From Mesorhizobium sp. AR07 (GTDB lineage Bacteria; Pseudomonadota; Alphaproteobacteria; Rhizobiales; Rhizobiaceae): a DNA stretch of 64,000 bases. A program made the translations under genes and the position numbers. The stretch is taken from the NCBI RefSeq assembly GCF_024746815.1, contig NZ_CP080525.1:6070501-6134500 (forward strand), in the 5' to 3' direction. Each line of letters opens with the position of its first letter. Position 1 is the stretch's first letter. Below, piece by piece: positions 17,270 to 25,961 of the stretch. Below the pieces are notes generated by a model that did not search any database, had not been told where the DNA came from, and worked only from the letters and a program-made list of their open reading frames with translations.

Positions 17270-18529
17270 ATGAACCAGATGTCTCCCATCAACGTCGCGG
17301 TCAACGGCCGCACCTACGCCTGGCCGCGTGTCCCGGCCATCGCCATCTGCCTCGACGGCTGCGAGCCGGCCTATCTCGACGAGGCGATCAAAGCCGGGCT
17401 GATGCCGGCCCTGGTGAGGATCAAGCAGAAGGGCACGGTGCGCTTTGCGCACTCGGTCATTCCGAGCTTCACCAACCCCAACAATCTGTCGATCGCCACC
17501 GGCCGCCCGCCGTCGGTGCATGGCATTTGCGGCAACTATCTCTATGAGCGCGAGACCGGCAAGGAAGTGATGATGAACGACCCGCGCTTCCTGCGCGCGC
17601 CGACCATCTTCCAGGCTTTCTACGATGCCGGCGCCAAGGTGGCCGTGGTGACCGCCAAGGACAAATTGCGCGCCTTGCTCGGCAAGGGTCTCGCTTTCGC
17701 CGACGGCCGCGCGCTGTGCTTCTCGGCGGAAAAGTCGGACACCACGACATTAGCCGAGCACGGCATCGACAATGCATCGAAACATTTCGGGCTGCCGGTG
17801 CCGGAAGTCTACTCGGCCGAGCTGTCCGAATTCGTCTTCGCCGCCGGCGTCCAGCTGCTGAAGGAATTCCGCCCCGACATCATGTACCTGACGACGACGG
17901 ATTATGTGCAGCACAAATATGCGCCCGGCGTGCCGCAGGCCACCGCCTTCTACGAAATGTTCGACAAGTACCTGACCGAGCTTGATGCGCTGGGCGCCGC
18001 GATCGTCGTCACCGCCGACCATGGCATGAAGCCCAAGCACAAGGCGGACGGCTCGCCTGACGTCGTCTATGTCCAGGATCTTCTGGACGAATGGCTTGGC
18101 AAGGACGCCGCCCGCATCATCCTGCCGATCACCGACCCCTATGTCGTGCATCATGGGGCGCTCGGCTCCTTCGCCACCGCCTATCTGCCGGCAGGTGCCG
18201 ATCAGACCAACATCATGGCGCGGCTGGCCGAGATCGATGGCATCATGCTGGTTGTCGACAGCCCGACCGCCTGCGAGCGCTTCGAACTGCCGGCCGACCG
18301 CATCGGCGACATCGTGCTGATTTCGACCGAGAACAAGACGATCGGCACCAGTGAACACCGCCATGATCTGGCAGCACTCAACGAACCGCTGCGCTCGCAT
18401 GGCGGACTGACCGAGCAGACGGTGCCGTTCATCGTCAATCGCGTGCTGCCGGAGCTGCCGAACGAGCCGACTCTGCGCAATTTCGATGCCTTCTACTACG
18501 CCACGCTTGCCGCGGCGCTGGCGGGCTGA
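17270..18529 (+). CDS. phnA: Phosphonoacetate hydrolase
   Basis: PhnA cleaves phosphonoacetate to acetate and phosphate. It belongs to the alkaline phosphatase superfamily and uses two zinc ions. The expected ligands are visible in the 419-residue product: D29 (CLDGCEP), nucleophile T68 (PSFTNPNN), D211 and H215 (TTTDYVQHKY), D250 and H251 (TADHGMKPKH) and H377 (SHGGLTEQTVP). From memory this numbering agrees with the Sinorhizobium meliloti enzyme. A GAGGA site precedes ATG 17270. The gene follows phnW closely and is separated from phnY by a palindromic repeat. Its presence in place of phnX shows that the oxidative PhnW-PhnY-PhnA route is used. Confidence 0.95.
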   Translation: MNQMSPINVAVNGRTYAWPRVPAIAICLDGCEPAYLDEAIKAGLMPALVRIKQKGTVRFAHSVIPSFTNPNNLSIATGRPPSVHGICGNYLYERETGKEVMMNDPRFLRAPTIFQAFYDAGAKVAVVTAKDKLRALLGKGLAFADGRALCFSAEKSDTTTLAEHGIDNASKHFGLPVPEVYSAELSEFVFAAGVQLLKEFRPDIMYLTTTDYVQHKYAPGVPQATAFYEMFDKYLTELDALGAAIVVTADHGMKPKHKADGSPDVVYVQDLLDEWLGKDAARIILPITDPYVVHHGALGSFATAYLPAGADQTNIMARLAEIDGIMLVVDSPTACERFELPADRIGDIVLISTENKTIGTSEHRHDLAALNEPLRSHGGLTEQTVPFIVNRVLPELPNEPTLRNFDAFYYATLAAALAG

Positions 18530-18537
18530 GCCCTATG

Positions 18538-18698
18538 TCGACCCCCACTCCGTCGAGTTTCGCTCGACACCTCTCCCCGAGGAAGGGCGCTGAGCCGATT
18601 GCGCCGCGTTTGGAAACAATGGGGCGCTGACCTTGCCGAACTTCCTCTCCCCCGTCGATCGGGGGAGAGGTGGCCCGAAGGGCCGGAGTGGGGGTCGA
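18538..18698. repeat. Palindromic intergenic repeat between phnA and phnY
   Basis: The 161-bp element is bounded by perfect 15-base inverted repeats (TCGACCCCCACTCCG at 18538-18552; its complement at 18684-18698). Nested inside are ACCTCTCCCC (18569-18578) with its complement at 18662-18671, and a 10-base stem CCTCTCCCCC with a 7-base loop at 18644-18670. It has no coding potential. It resembles the palindromic intergenic elements common in rhizobial genomes. It sits within an operon, so its RNA hairpin could tune phnY expression. Confidence 0.8.
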
Positions 18699-18742
18699 TC
18701 CTCCGCCGCAACACCCCCCAGGAATCTGCTGGAGCAGAGCAC

Positions 18743-20200
18743 ATGACCAAGCTTGACCCTGCCATCAAAGTTCGCCACGAGCCGATGCGCATTGCCGGCA
18801 AGAAAGTCGATGCCGATGGTGTCGTCGAGGTGCGCTACCCCTGGAACGACACCGTCATTGGCACCGTCCCTGCCGGCCGGGCCGAGCATGCCCGCCAGGC
18901 GTTCGAGATCGCCGCCGGCTACAAGTCGAAGCTGACGCGCTACGAGCGCCAACAGATCCTGTTCCGCACAGCCGAAGCGCTGGCCTCGCGCCGGGAAGAA
19001 ATCTCCGATCTCATCACGCTCGAGCTCGGCATCTCCAAGACGGACTCGCTCTATGAAGTCGGCCGCGCCTATGACGTGTTCACGCTGTCGGCGCAGATGT
19101 GCATCCAGGATGACGGCCAGATATTCTCCTGCGATCTCACCCCGCACGGCAAGGCGCGCAAGATCTTCACCACCCGCGAGCCGTTGAAGGCGATCTCAGC
19201 GATCACCCCGTTCAACCATCCGCTTAACATGGTCTCGCACAAGGTGGCGCCGGCGATCGCCACCAACAATTGCGTGGTGGTCAAGCCGACGGAGCTGACG
19301 CCGATGACGGCGCTGCTGCTGGCCGACATTCTCTACGAAGCCGGCCTGCCGCCGGAAATGCTGTCGGTGGTGACCGGCTGGCCGGCCGATATCGGCAACG
19401 AGATGATCACCAACGAGAACATCGACCTGATCACATTCACCGGCGGCGTGCCGGTCGGCAAGATGATCGCCCGCACCGCCGGCTACAAGCGTCAGGTGCT
19501 GGAACTCGGCGGCAATGATCCGCTGATCATCCTCAATGATCTGTCCGACGAGGATCTGGCCAAGGCCGCCGATCTCGCCGTCGCCGGTGCCACAAAAAAT
19601 TCCGGCCAGCGCTGCACCGCGGTCAAGCGCATCCTCGTCCAGGAAAGCGTCGCCGACCGCTTCGTGCCGCTGGTGCTGGAGCGGGCGAAGAAGATCCGCT
19701 TCGGTGACCCGATGGACCGCTCGACCGACCTTGGCACCGTCGTGCACGAGAAGGCAGCGACCCTTTTCGAAGCCCGAGTGCATAGGGCCGCCGAGCAGGG
19801 CGCGGACATACTTTACAATCCAGGCCGGCAAGGTGCGCTGCTGCCGCCGATCGTCGTCGATCGCGTGCCGCACACATCCGAACTGGTGATGGAAGAGACG
19901 TTCGGGCCGATCATCCCGATCGTGCGTGCCCCGGACGATGACGAGGCGCTGATCAAGCTGTCCAACTCGACAGCCTTTGGCCTGTCGTCGGGTGTCTGCA
20001 CCAATGATTTCCGTCGCATGCAGAAATACATCGCCGGCCTTGAGGTCGGCACGGTCAACATCTGGGAAGTGCCGGGTTACCGCATCGAGATGTCACCCTT
20101 CGGCGGCATCAAGGATTCGGGCAATGGCTACAAGGAAGGCGTCATCGAGGCGATGAAGAGCTACACCAATGTGAAGACATTTTCGCTGCCCTGGCCCTGA
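18743..20200 (+). CDS. phnY: Phosphonoacetaldehyde dehydrogenase
   Basis: PhnY oxidises phosphonoacetaldehyde to phosphonoacetate with NAD+. The 485-residue product is an aldehyde dehydrogenase with the nucleophile C291 in SGQRCTAVKR, general base E254 in LELGGND, and the oxyanion asparagine N158 in TPFNHPLN. C291 is the position I recall for the S. meliloti enzyme. ATG 18743 follows a GGAG site; upstream in-frame codons belong to the palindromic repeat and are not expected in the protein. The gene lies between phnA and a pbfA-like gene in the same direction, which fixes the substrate far better than family membership alone. Confidence 0.94.
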   Translation: MTKLDPAIKVRHEPMRIAGKKVDADGVVEVRYPWNDTVIGTVPAGRAEHARQAFEIAAGYKSKLTRYERQQILFRTAEALASRREEISDLITLELGISKTDSLYEVGRAYDVFTLSAQMCIQDDGQIFSCDLTPHGKARKIFTTREPLKAISAITPFNHPLNMVSHKVAPAIATNNCVVVKPTELTPMTALLLADILYEAGLPPEMLSVVTGWPADIGNEMITNENIDLITFTGGVPVGKMIARTAGYKRQVLELGGNDPLIILNDLSDEDLAKAADLAVAGATKNSGQRCTAVKRILVQESVADRFVPLVLERAKKIRFGDPMDRSTDLGTVVHEKAATLFEARVHRAAEQGADILYNPGRQGALLPPIVVDRVPHTSELVMEETFGPIIPIVRAPDDDEALIKLSNSTAFGLSSGVCTNDFRRMQKYIAGLEVGTVNIWEVPGYRIEMSPFGGIKDSGNGYKEGVIEAMKSYTNVKTFSLPWP

Positions 20201-20271
20201 CCGGGCAGCAGCGCTGGCAGAACAACCGAGGGGGCGTTCCACGCTCCCTCATTCGCGTTTCGGAGACAGTG

Positions 20272-21630
20272 ATGGCCGCGATATCTGAGCTTGTGCATAC
20301 CGAGGGCGATTCCAACACGACAGCGGCGCGCATCCGCTGGGATGCGGGGCAGAACGATCCGCGCATCCGCGGCCTGCTCGATCGCGATGCGGCTGCATTC
20401 ATGCACCAAAGCTTGTCCAGCCCTTGTCTTTCGACGATCGCGAAGGCTGAGGGAATCTGGATCGAGGACACTGCCGGCCGCCGTTTCATGGATTTCCACG
20501 GCAACAGCGTGCATCACCTCGGCTATCGCCATCCCAGGCTGGTCGCCGCGATCAAGGCGCAGCTCGACGACCTCTGCTTTGCGCCGCGGCGCTTCACCTG
20601 CGAGCCCGCCGTCGAACTGGCCGAGAAGCTGGCAGAACTTGCCCTTGGCGATCTTGGCAAGGTGCTGTTCACCACCGGCGGTTCGGACGCCATCGAAGTC
20701 GCGCTGAAGATCGCGCGCGCTGCGACCGGCCGTTTCAAGACGATATCGTTCTGGGATGCCTTTCATGGCGCCGGCTTCGGCGCCGCCAGCGTCGGCGGCG
20801 AAGCGACCTTCCGCTCCCACATCGCCGGTCCGATGATGACCGGCACCGAGCATGTCGCGCCCTGGGACGGCTATCGCTGCCCCTATGGCCACGATTCCCT
20901 GGAGGCGTCGGGGCTCGCTTGCGCCAACATGATCGCCTACGTGCTCGGCCGCGAGCAGGATGTGGCGGCGGTCGTCGCCGAGCCGATGCGAGCGACCCCC
21001 AACCCGCCGCCGCCCGGCTTCTGGAAACGGGTGCGCGAGGCCTGCGACCGGCACGGCACGCTGCTGATCTTCGACGAGATCCCGACCGGCCTCGGCAAGA
21101 CCGGAAAATTCTTCGCCCACGAGCATGATGGCGTGACGCCCGACATCGTCGTTCTCGGCAAATCGCTGGGCGGCGGCATCCTGCCGATCGCCGCCGTCAT
21201 CGCGCGGCGCGACCTTGACGTCACCGGCGGCTTCGCCATCGGTCACTACACACATGAAAAGAACCCGGTGACGACGCGCGCGGCGCTGACGACCATCGAC
21301 ATCATCCTGGAGGAAGGGCTGGTCGAGCGCGCGGCGGAACTCGGCCAGCATATGCTGGGGCGCATGCACGATTTGATGGCGCGCTCGCCCCATGTCGGCG
21401 ATGTCAGGGGCAGGGGGCTGATGGTCGGTGTCGACCTCGTCGAGGATCGTGCCACGCGCCAGCCGGCGCGCGACCTCGCCGAACGCGTCTTCTACGCTTG
21501 CCTGGAGCAGGGGCTGAGCTTCAAGATCAGCCAAGGCAATGTGTTGACGCTGTCGCCGCCGCTGGTCATTTCGAAAACCGATCTCGACCGTGCGCTCGAC
21601 ATCGTCGAAGCAGCCGTGCTGGCGGCCTGA
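20272..21630 (+). CDS. pbfA: Class III PLP enzyme, probable (R)-1-hydroxy-2-aminoethylphosphonate ammonia-lyase
   Basis: The 452-residue product is a class III aminotransferase-fold protein with the PLP lysine K297 (VLGKSLGGG) and cofactor aspartate D268 (IFDEIPTGLGKTG). PbfA proteins of this fold are known recurrent partners of phnW-type operons and convert (R)-1-hydroxy-2-aminoethylphosphonate to phosphonoacetaldehyde and ammonia, so hydroxylated substrate enters the same pathway. Position directly after phnY is the main reason for this call. A true aminotransferase using another amine is the alternative. GTG 20269 and ATG 20272 are both possible starts behind the CGGAGA site. The stop is two bases before the dehydrogenase gene. 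Confidence 0.75.
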   Translation: MAAISELVHTEGDSNTTAARIRWDAGQNDPRIRGLLDRDAAAFMHQSLSSPCLSTIAKAEGIWIEDTAGRRFMDFHGNSVHHLGYRHPRLVAAIKAQLDDLCFAPRRFTCEPAVELAEKLAELALGDLGKVLFTTGGSDAIEVALKIARAATGRFKTISFWDAFHGAGFGAASVGGEATFRSHIAGPMMTGTEHVAPWDGYRCPYGHDSLEASGLACANMIAYVLGREQDVAAVVAEPMRATPNPPPPGFWKRVREACDRHGTLLIFDEIPTGLGKTGKFFAHEHDGVTPDIVVLGKSLGGGILPIAAVIARRDLDVTGGFAIGHYTHEKNPVTTRAALTTIDIILEEGLVERAAELGQHMLGRMHDLMARSPHVGDVRGRGLMVGVDLVEDRATRQPARDLAERVFYACLEQGLSFKISQGNVLTLSPPLVISKTDLDRALDIVEAAVLAA

Positions 21631-21632
21631 CC

Positions 21633-22645
21633 ATGAAAGCCGTGCGCACCGACCGTGAACTCGAATGCCCTGAAATCGACGCCGGCCTGCGGGCGAGGGG
21701 CGTCGAACTGGTGACGCTGCCGGACGGCGTCCCCGAGGCCGATCTCGTCAGAGCGGTCGCCGACGCCGATCTCCTGCTCATGTGCTACACGCCGATCACC
21801 GCCCGAGTGATCGAAGCCGCTCCCAGGTTGAAGGGCATTGTCAAATATGGCGTCGGCATCGATGCCATCGACATCCCTGCCGCGATGCGGCGCGGCATTC
21901 CCGTCGTCAATGTGCCTGACTATGCCGAGGAAACCGTCGCCGAAGGCGCCTTCGCGCTGATGATCGCGCTGGCCAGGCGGCTGCCGGCGATCACGGCGGC
22001 GGTGTCGCACGATGGCTGGATCTGGCCCGAGCAGCGCTGGCTCGGACGCGACATGTCAGGCGCCACGCTTGGGCTCGTCGGCTGTGGCAAGATCGGGCGC
22101 AGCATGGCGCGCATGGCCGGGCAGGGGTTCCGCGCGCGGGTTCTCGGTTTTGATCCTGGTGTCGATGCGGCAACAATGCACGCCGCGGGCATCGAGAAGG
22201 TCGACGACCTTCAGGCCATGTTGCGTGAATGCGACTTCGTCTCCATCCATTGCGTGCTGAACGACAGGACGCGCGGCCTGATCGGCCAGGCCGAGCTCGC
22301 TTGCCTGAAGCCTTCCGCCATCATCGTCAACGTCTCGCGTGGCGCGCCCTGATTGACGAGACGGCGTTGGTCGATGCGATCGTTGCCGGACGCATCGGTG
22401 GCGCCGGGCTCGACGTCTATTCGGTGGAACCGCTGGCCAAATCGGGCCATCCGATGAGCGCGCTTTTCAGCCGCGACAATGTCATTCTGTTTCCGCATCT
22501 TACCTTCTTCACGCAGGAGGCGATGCGCCGGCTCGAGGAGGACGCGCTCGCCCGCTGCTTCGAAATCCTCGACGGCCGGCCGGTGACCGTCCGCTCGTTC
22601 GACCCGCGGCTGCGGGCGCAGACGGCAGGCGTTTCGTTCGGCTGA
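21633..22645 (+). pseudogene. D-2-hydroxyacid dehydrogenase (one frameshift)
   Basis: The restored product, about 336 residues, is a 2-hydroxyacid dehydrogenase of the phosphoglycerate/hydroxypyruvate type. It has an NAD-binding loop (GLVGCGKIGRSMARM), a catalytic-domain segment (IVKYGVGIDAIDIPAA), the NVSRGA catalytic arginine loop, and FPHLTFFT where the catalytic histidine lies. A two-base GC duplication in the run at 22342-22347 stops translation at 22352; without it the protein continues as GALIDETALVDAIVAG. The gene starts two bases after the pbfA-like gene and seems co-transcribed. It might act on a by-product of hydroxylated phosphonate metabolism, but no specific substrate can be assigned. 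Confidence 0.82.
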
Positions 22646-22754
22646 TTGCCATCATGTCTGCCGCCAATCGCCGGCCTTCCGCGAGGCTGGAATCACCGCC
22701 AAGACAGCGATACGACAGTTCCATGACAACTATCAGAAGAAGTTTGGCTCTCAT

Positions 22755-22772
22755 AAAATAAATAGATTTTAC
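22755..22772. promoter_or_regulatory. AT-rich dyad before phnS, related to the phnW site
   Basis: AAAATAAATAGATTTTAC lies about 130 bases before the importer operon. It repeats the flanks of the phnW-proximal site (AAAATAA then GATTTTAC), keeping the AAAAT/ATTTT dyad with a 6-base spacer. The intergenic region 22646-22902 otherwise holds no gene. It probably contains the phnSTUV promoter, perhaps TTGACA at 22796-22801. Confidence 0.45.
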
Positions 22773-22902
22773 TTATCGATCGCCAATCCCCAGAGTTGAC
22801 ACAACGACGACATCCACCCGGGCTACAAAGCCAAAGGTTCCAAGGGGCGCGGTCGTCATAGTGCATCGCAGAATGTGCCATCAATCACAGGGGAACTGAT
22901 CC

Positions 22903-23934
22903 ATGAAATCGCGAAATGCAACCATCTCCATGGCCTTCGCCGCGTCGCTGCTGGCGTCGTCGGCTCTTGTCGGACCGGCGCTCGCCGACGGTGTCGTCAC
23001 CATCTACTCCGCCGACGGCCTGCATGACGGCAATGGCAGCTGGTTCGAAACCGAATTCGCCGCCTTCACCAAGGCAACGGGCATCACCGTGCAGTATATC
23101 GAGGCAGGCTCGGGCGGTGTCGTCGAGCGCGTCGCCAAGGAAAAGTCGAACCCGCAGGCCGACGTGCTGGTGACCTTGCCGCCCTTCGTCCAGCGCGCCG
23201 CGGCCGATGGACTGCTGCAGGACTACAAGCCTGAAGCAGCGTCCCAGATCGACGGCGGCACCGACAAATACCGGCCGCTGGTCAACAACTACATGAATTT
23301 CATCTACAACAGCGCCGTGCTTTCCGAGGCGCCAAAGAGCTACAACGACCTGCTCGACTCGAAGTTCAAGGGCAAGATCCAGTATTCGACCCCCGGCCAG
23401 GCCGGCGACGGCACCGCCGTCATGCTGCAGATCATCCACGCCTTCGGCGGCGAGGATGCCGGCTTCGGGTTCATGAAGAAGCTGCAGGACAACAATGTTG
23501 GTCCCTCCGCCTCGACCGGCAAGCTGACGGCGCTGGTCAACAAGGGCGAGCTGCATGTCGCCAATGGCGATCTGCAGATGAACATGTCGCAGATGGCCGA
23601 TAATCCGAACATCAAGGTGTTCTGGCCGGCCGGCCCCGACGGCGTGCGCTCCACCTTCGCGCTGCCCTATGAAATCGGTCTGGTGACCGGCGCGCCGAAT
23701 GGCGACAACGGCAAGAAGCTGATCGACTTCCTGCTGTCCAAGGAGGCCCAGTCGACGATAAGCTCCGTTGCCCTCGGCATGCCGGCGCGCAAGGACGTGA
23801 CGCCGACCGATGCCAACTTCGCCAAGCTGCAGGAGGCGATGAAGGGTCTGACGGTATGGTCGCCGAACTGGGGCGACGCGCTGAGCAAGCTTCCCGACTA
23901 CGTCAAGAAGTGGAACGAAGCGACCGGAAGTTGA
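22903..23934 (+). CDS. phnS: 2-aminoethylphosphonate ABC transporter, substrate-binding protein
   Basis: The 343-residue product begins with a classical signal peptide (hydrophobic core AFAASLLASSALVG, cleavage after ALA near residue 28) and continues as a periplasmic iron/thiamine/phosphonate-type binding protein (VVTIYSADGLHDGNGSWFE, DVLVTLPPF, GKIQYSTPGQAGDG). It would bind 2-aminoethylphosphonate in the periplasm and deliver it to PhnUV. The start has a GGGGAA ribosome-binding site and the gene heads a tight four-gene importer operon. Its place next to phnWAY sets the substrate; the fold alone would also fit ferric iron or thiamine. Confidence 0.9.
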   Translation: MKSRNATISMAFAASLLASSALVGPALADGVVTIYSADGLHDGNGSWFETEFAAFTKATGITVQYIEAGSGGVVERVAKEKSNPQADVLVTLPPFVQRAAADGLLQDYKPEAASQIDGGTDKYRPLVNNYMNFIYNSAVLSEAPKSYNDLLDSKFKGKIQYSTPGQAGDGTAVMLQIIHAFGGEDAGFGFMKKLQDNNVGPSASTGKLTALVNKGELHVANGDLQMNMSQMADNPNIKVFWPAGPDGVRSTFALPYEIGLVTGAPNGDNGKKLIDFLLSKEAQSTISSVALGMPARKDVTPTDANFAKLQEAMKGLTVWSPNWGDALSKLPDYVKKWNEATGS

Positions 23935-23963
23935 TCCGCAAGGGAAGCCCGGAGGAGCACGCC

Positions 23964-25109
23964 ATGTCGGCCGCCGCCTTTACTGGTACCAGTGTGATGG
24001 ACATCGACGCCGCGAAGGTTCGCGGCGCCGGTTCCAACGTCCACTTCGACAAGGTCAGCGTTGCCTATGGCGCGCATGTCGTCCTGCATCCGTTGACCCT
24101 GGACATCGCGCCGGGCGAAATCCTGGCGATGATCGGCCCGTCCGGTTCCGGCAAGACCACCGCCTTGCGCGCCGTGGCCGGCTTCGTGCGGCCCGCGAGC
24201 GGACGGATCCGCATCGGCGCAACCGACGTGACCGATCTGCCGCCCTACGAGCGCGGTCTCGGCATGGTGGTGCAGAACTACGCATTGTTTCCGCATATGC
24301 GGGTCGAGGACAACGTCGCCTTCGGCCTGCGTGCGCAAGGCGCCGACAAGGCGCTGATCGGCGAGCGGATCAAGGATGCGCTCTCCACCGTCGGCATGTC
24401 GGCCTATGCCAGGCGCTATCCGCGCGAGCTTTCGGGCGGCCAGCAGCAGCGCGTCGCCATTGCACGCGCTCTGGCCGTGCGGCCGCGTGTGCTCCTGCTC
24501 GACGAGCCGCTTTCGGCACTCGACGCGCAGATCCGCCGCAACATGGTCGAGGAGATTGCCCGTCTGCACCGCAGCCTGCCGGGCCTGACGATCCTCTACG
24601 TCACCCATGACCAGACCGAAGCGCTGACGCTTGCCGACAAGATCGCCATCATGCGCGATGGCTCGGTCTGTTCGCATGGGCCGACGACCGAACTCTACCG
24701 TCGCCCGCCGAACCGCTTCACCGCCGAGTTCCTCGGCCGCGCCAATCTTCTGTCGGTGACGGTTGCCGAGGCCGCGGGCGCGAAGGGTTTTGCCACGGCA
24801 AGGCATGGCGACACGCTGCTCACAGGCGCCGGCCGCGACGAGAAGGCCGGCGACAAGAGCCTGCTTTGCATCAGGCCGCAGCATCTGAGCCTGACGGCCG
24901 ACGGCGAGCACACCAACCGCATCGTCGGCACACTCAGGGAAGTGCACTGGCAGGGCGAACTGACCCATCTCGTGCTCGATGTCGACGGCACGCCGGTGCG
25001 TGTCTCGGCGACGACGCTGCCGATCGCCTTGCCCGAAACCGGCGCCAAGGTGCCGCTGTTCTTTGCGCCCGCCGATACCTCGCTGCTGCCGGAAGACGCC
25101 GGTGTCTGA
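23964..25109 (+). CDS. phnT: 2-aminoethylphosphonate ABC transporter, ATPase
   Basis: The 381-residue product is an ABC importer ATPase with Walker A GPSGSGKTT, the Q-loop VVQNYALFPH, signature LSGGQQQRVAIARAL, Walker B LLLDEPLSALD and a switch histidine in YVTHDQTEAL. It ends in a C-terminal TOBE-type domain. It hydrolyses ATP on the cytoplasmic side to drive uptake by PhnUV. ATG 23964 lies behind GGAGGAG. Its end overlaps the phnU start by eight bases, a sign of translational coupling. Confidence 0.92.
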   Translation: MSAAAFTGTSVMDIDAAKVRGAGSNVHFDKVSVAYGAHVVLHPLTLDIAPGEILAMIGPSGSGKTTALRAVAGFVRPASGRIRIGATDVTDLPPYERGLGMVVQNYALFPHMRVEDNVAFGLRAQGADKALIGERIKDALSTVGMSAYARRYPRELSGGQQQRVAIARALAVRPRVLLLDEPLSALDAQIRRNMVEEIARLHRSLPGLTILYVTHDQTEALTLADKIAIMRDGSVCSHGPTTELYRRPPNRFTAEFLGRANLLSVTVAEAAGAKGFATARHGDTLLTGAGRDEKAGDKSLLCIRPQHLSLTADGEHTNRIVGTLREVHWQGELTHLVLDVDGTPVRVSATTLPIALPETGAKVPLFFAPADTSLLPEDAGV

Positions 25110-25959
25110 CGCGGCCGTCATCAGGGCGCCAGTGGCGAAGATCGAGCCCGGAAAATTCTGGATCGTGCCGCCGGCGGCCCTGCTGGCGCTGCTGTTCTTC
25201 TATCCGCTGGCGCTCATCGCTCACCAGGCCTTTGTCGACGACAGCGGCGTCGCCAACTTCGCCGAGATCATTCGCGTCCTGCATTCGCGCTTCTTCCTCA
25301 ACGCGCTGATCAACACGGTGACGATCTCGGTCGCGGCGACTGCCGGATGCCTGATCGTCGGCCTCGTGCTGGCGCTGATCCTGGCTTTCGTGCCGTTCCC
25401 TGGCAGCGGCTTCATCGCCAGGCTGATCGACACCTTCATCGCGCTGCCGACATTCCTGGTGACGCTTGCCTTCACCTTCCTCTACGGCTCCGCCGGCATG
25501 CTCAATGCCGGGCTGATGGAAGCCTTCTCGCTGCCGCTGCCGCCTGTCGATTTCCTCTATTCGACCTGGGGCGTGGTGCTGGCCGAGGTCACCGTCTACA
25601 CGCCCTTCATCCTGCGGCCGCTGCTCGCCGCCTTTTCGCTGGTCGATCGCGGCCAGATCGAAGCCGCAAGCGTGCTCGGTGCCAGGCCGTTTCGCATCGT
25701 CCGTCAGGTCATCTTGCCGGCGGCAATCCCGGCACTCATCGCCGGCGGCAGCCTGTGCCTGCTGTTGACCGTCAACGAATTCGGCATTGTGCTGTTCATC
25801 GGCGCCAAGGGCGTCATCACGCTGCCGCTGCTGATCTATGGCAAGGCGATCCAGGAATCGGCCTATCAGGTCGCCTGCATCATCGCTGTGGTCAACATCG
25901 CGCTGTCGCTCGGCCTGTTCGGCCTCTACCGGTTCGCCGCCGGCCGGTTGGGAGCCTAG
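25102..25959 (+). CDS. phnU: 2-aminoethylphosphonate ABC transporter, permease
   Basis: The 285-residue product is an inner-membrane permease with about six transmembrane segments and the ABC-binding loop EAASVLGARPFRIVRQVILP (EAA motif). I chose GTG 25102, which overlaps the phnT stop and follows a GGAAG site. Longer upstream reading in this frame is arginine-rich antisense-like sequence inside phnT and is rejected. With PhnV it forms the membrane channel that accepts substrate from PhnS. Confidence 0.9.
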   Translation: MSDAAVIRAPVAKIEPGKFWIVPPAALLALLFFYPLALIAHQAFVDDSGVANFAEIIRVLHSRFFLNALINTVTISVAATAGCLIVGLVLALILAFVPFPGSGFIARLIDTFIALPTFLVTLAFTFLYGSAGMLNAGLMEAFSLPLPPVDFLYSTWGVVLAEVTVYTPFILRPLLAAFSLVDRGQIEAASVLGARPFRIVRQVILPAAIPALIAGGSLCLLLTVNEFGIVLFIGAKGVITLPLLIYGKAIQESAYQVACIIAVVNIALSLGLFGLYRFAAGRLGA

Positions 25960-25961
25960 CC

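Noticed and set aside
18530..18742. Small gene or insertion sequence between phnA and phnY
   Set aside because: The stretch is an inverted-repeat element without a transposase frame, and there is no target-site duplication that I can see.
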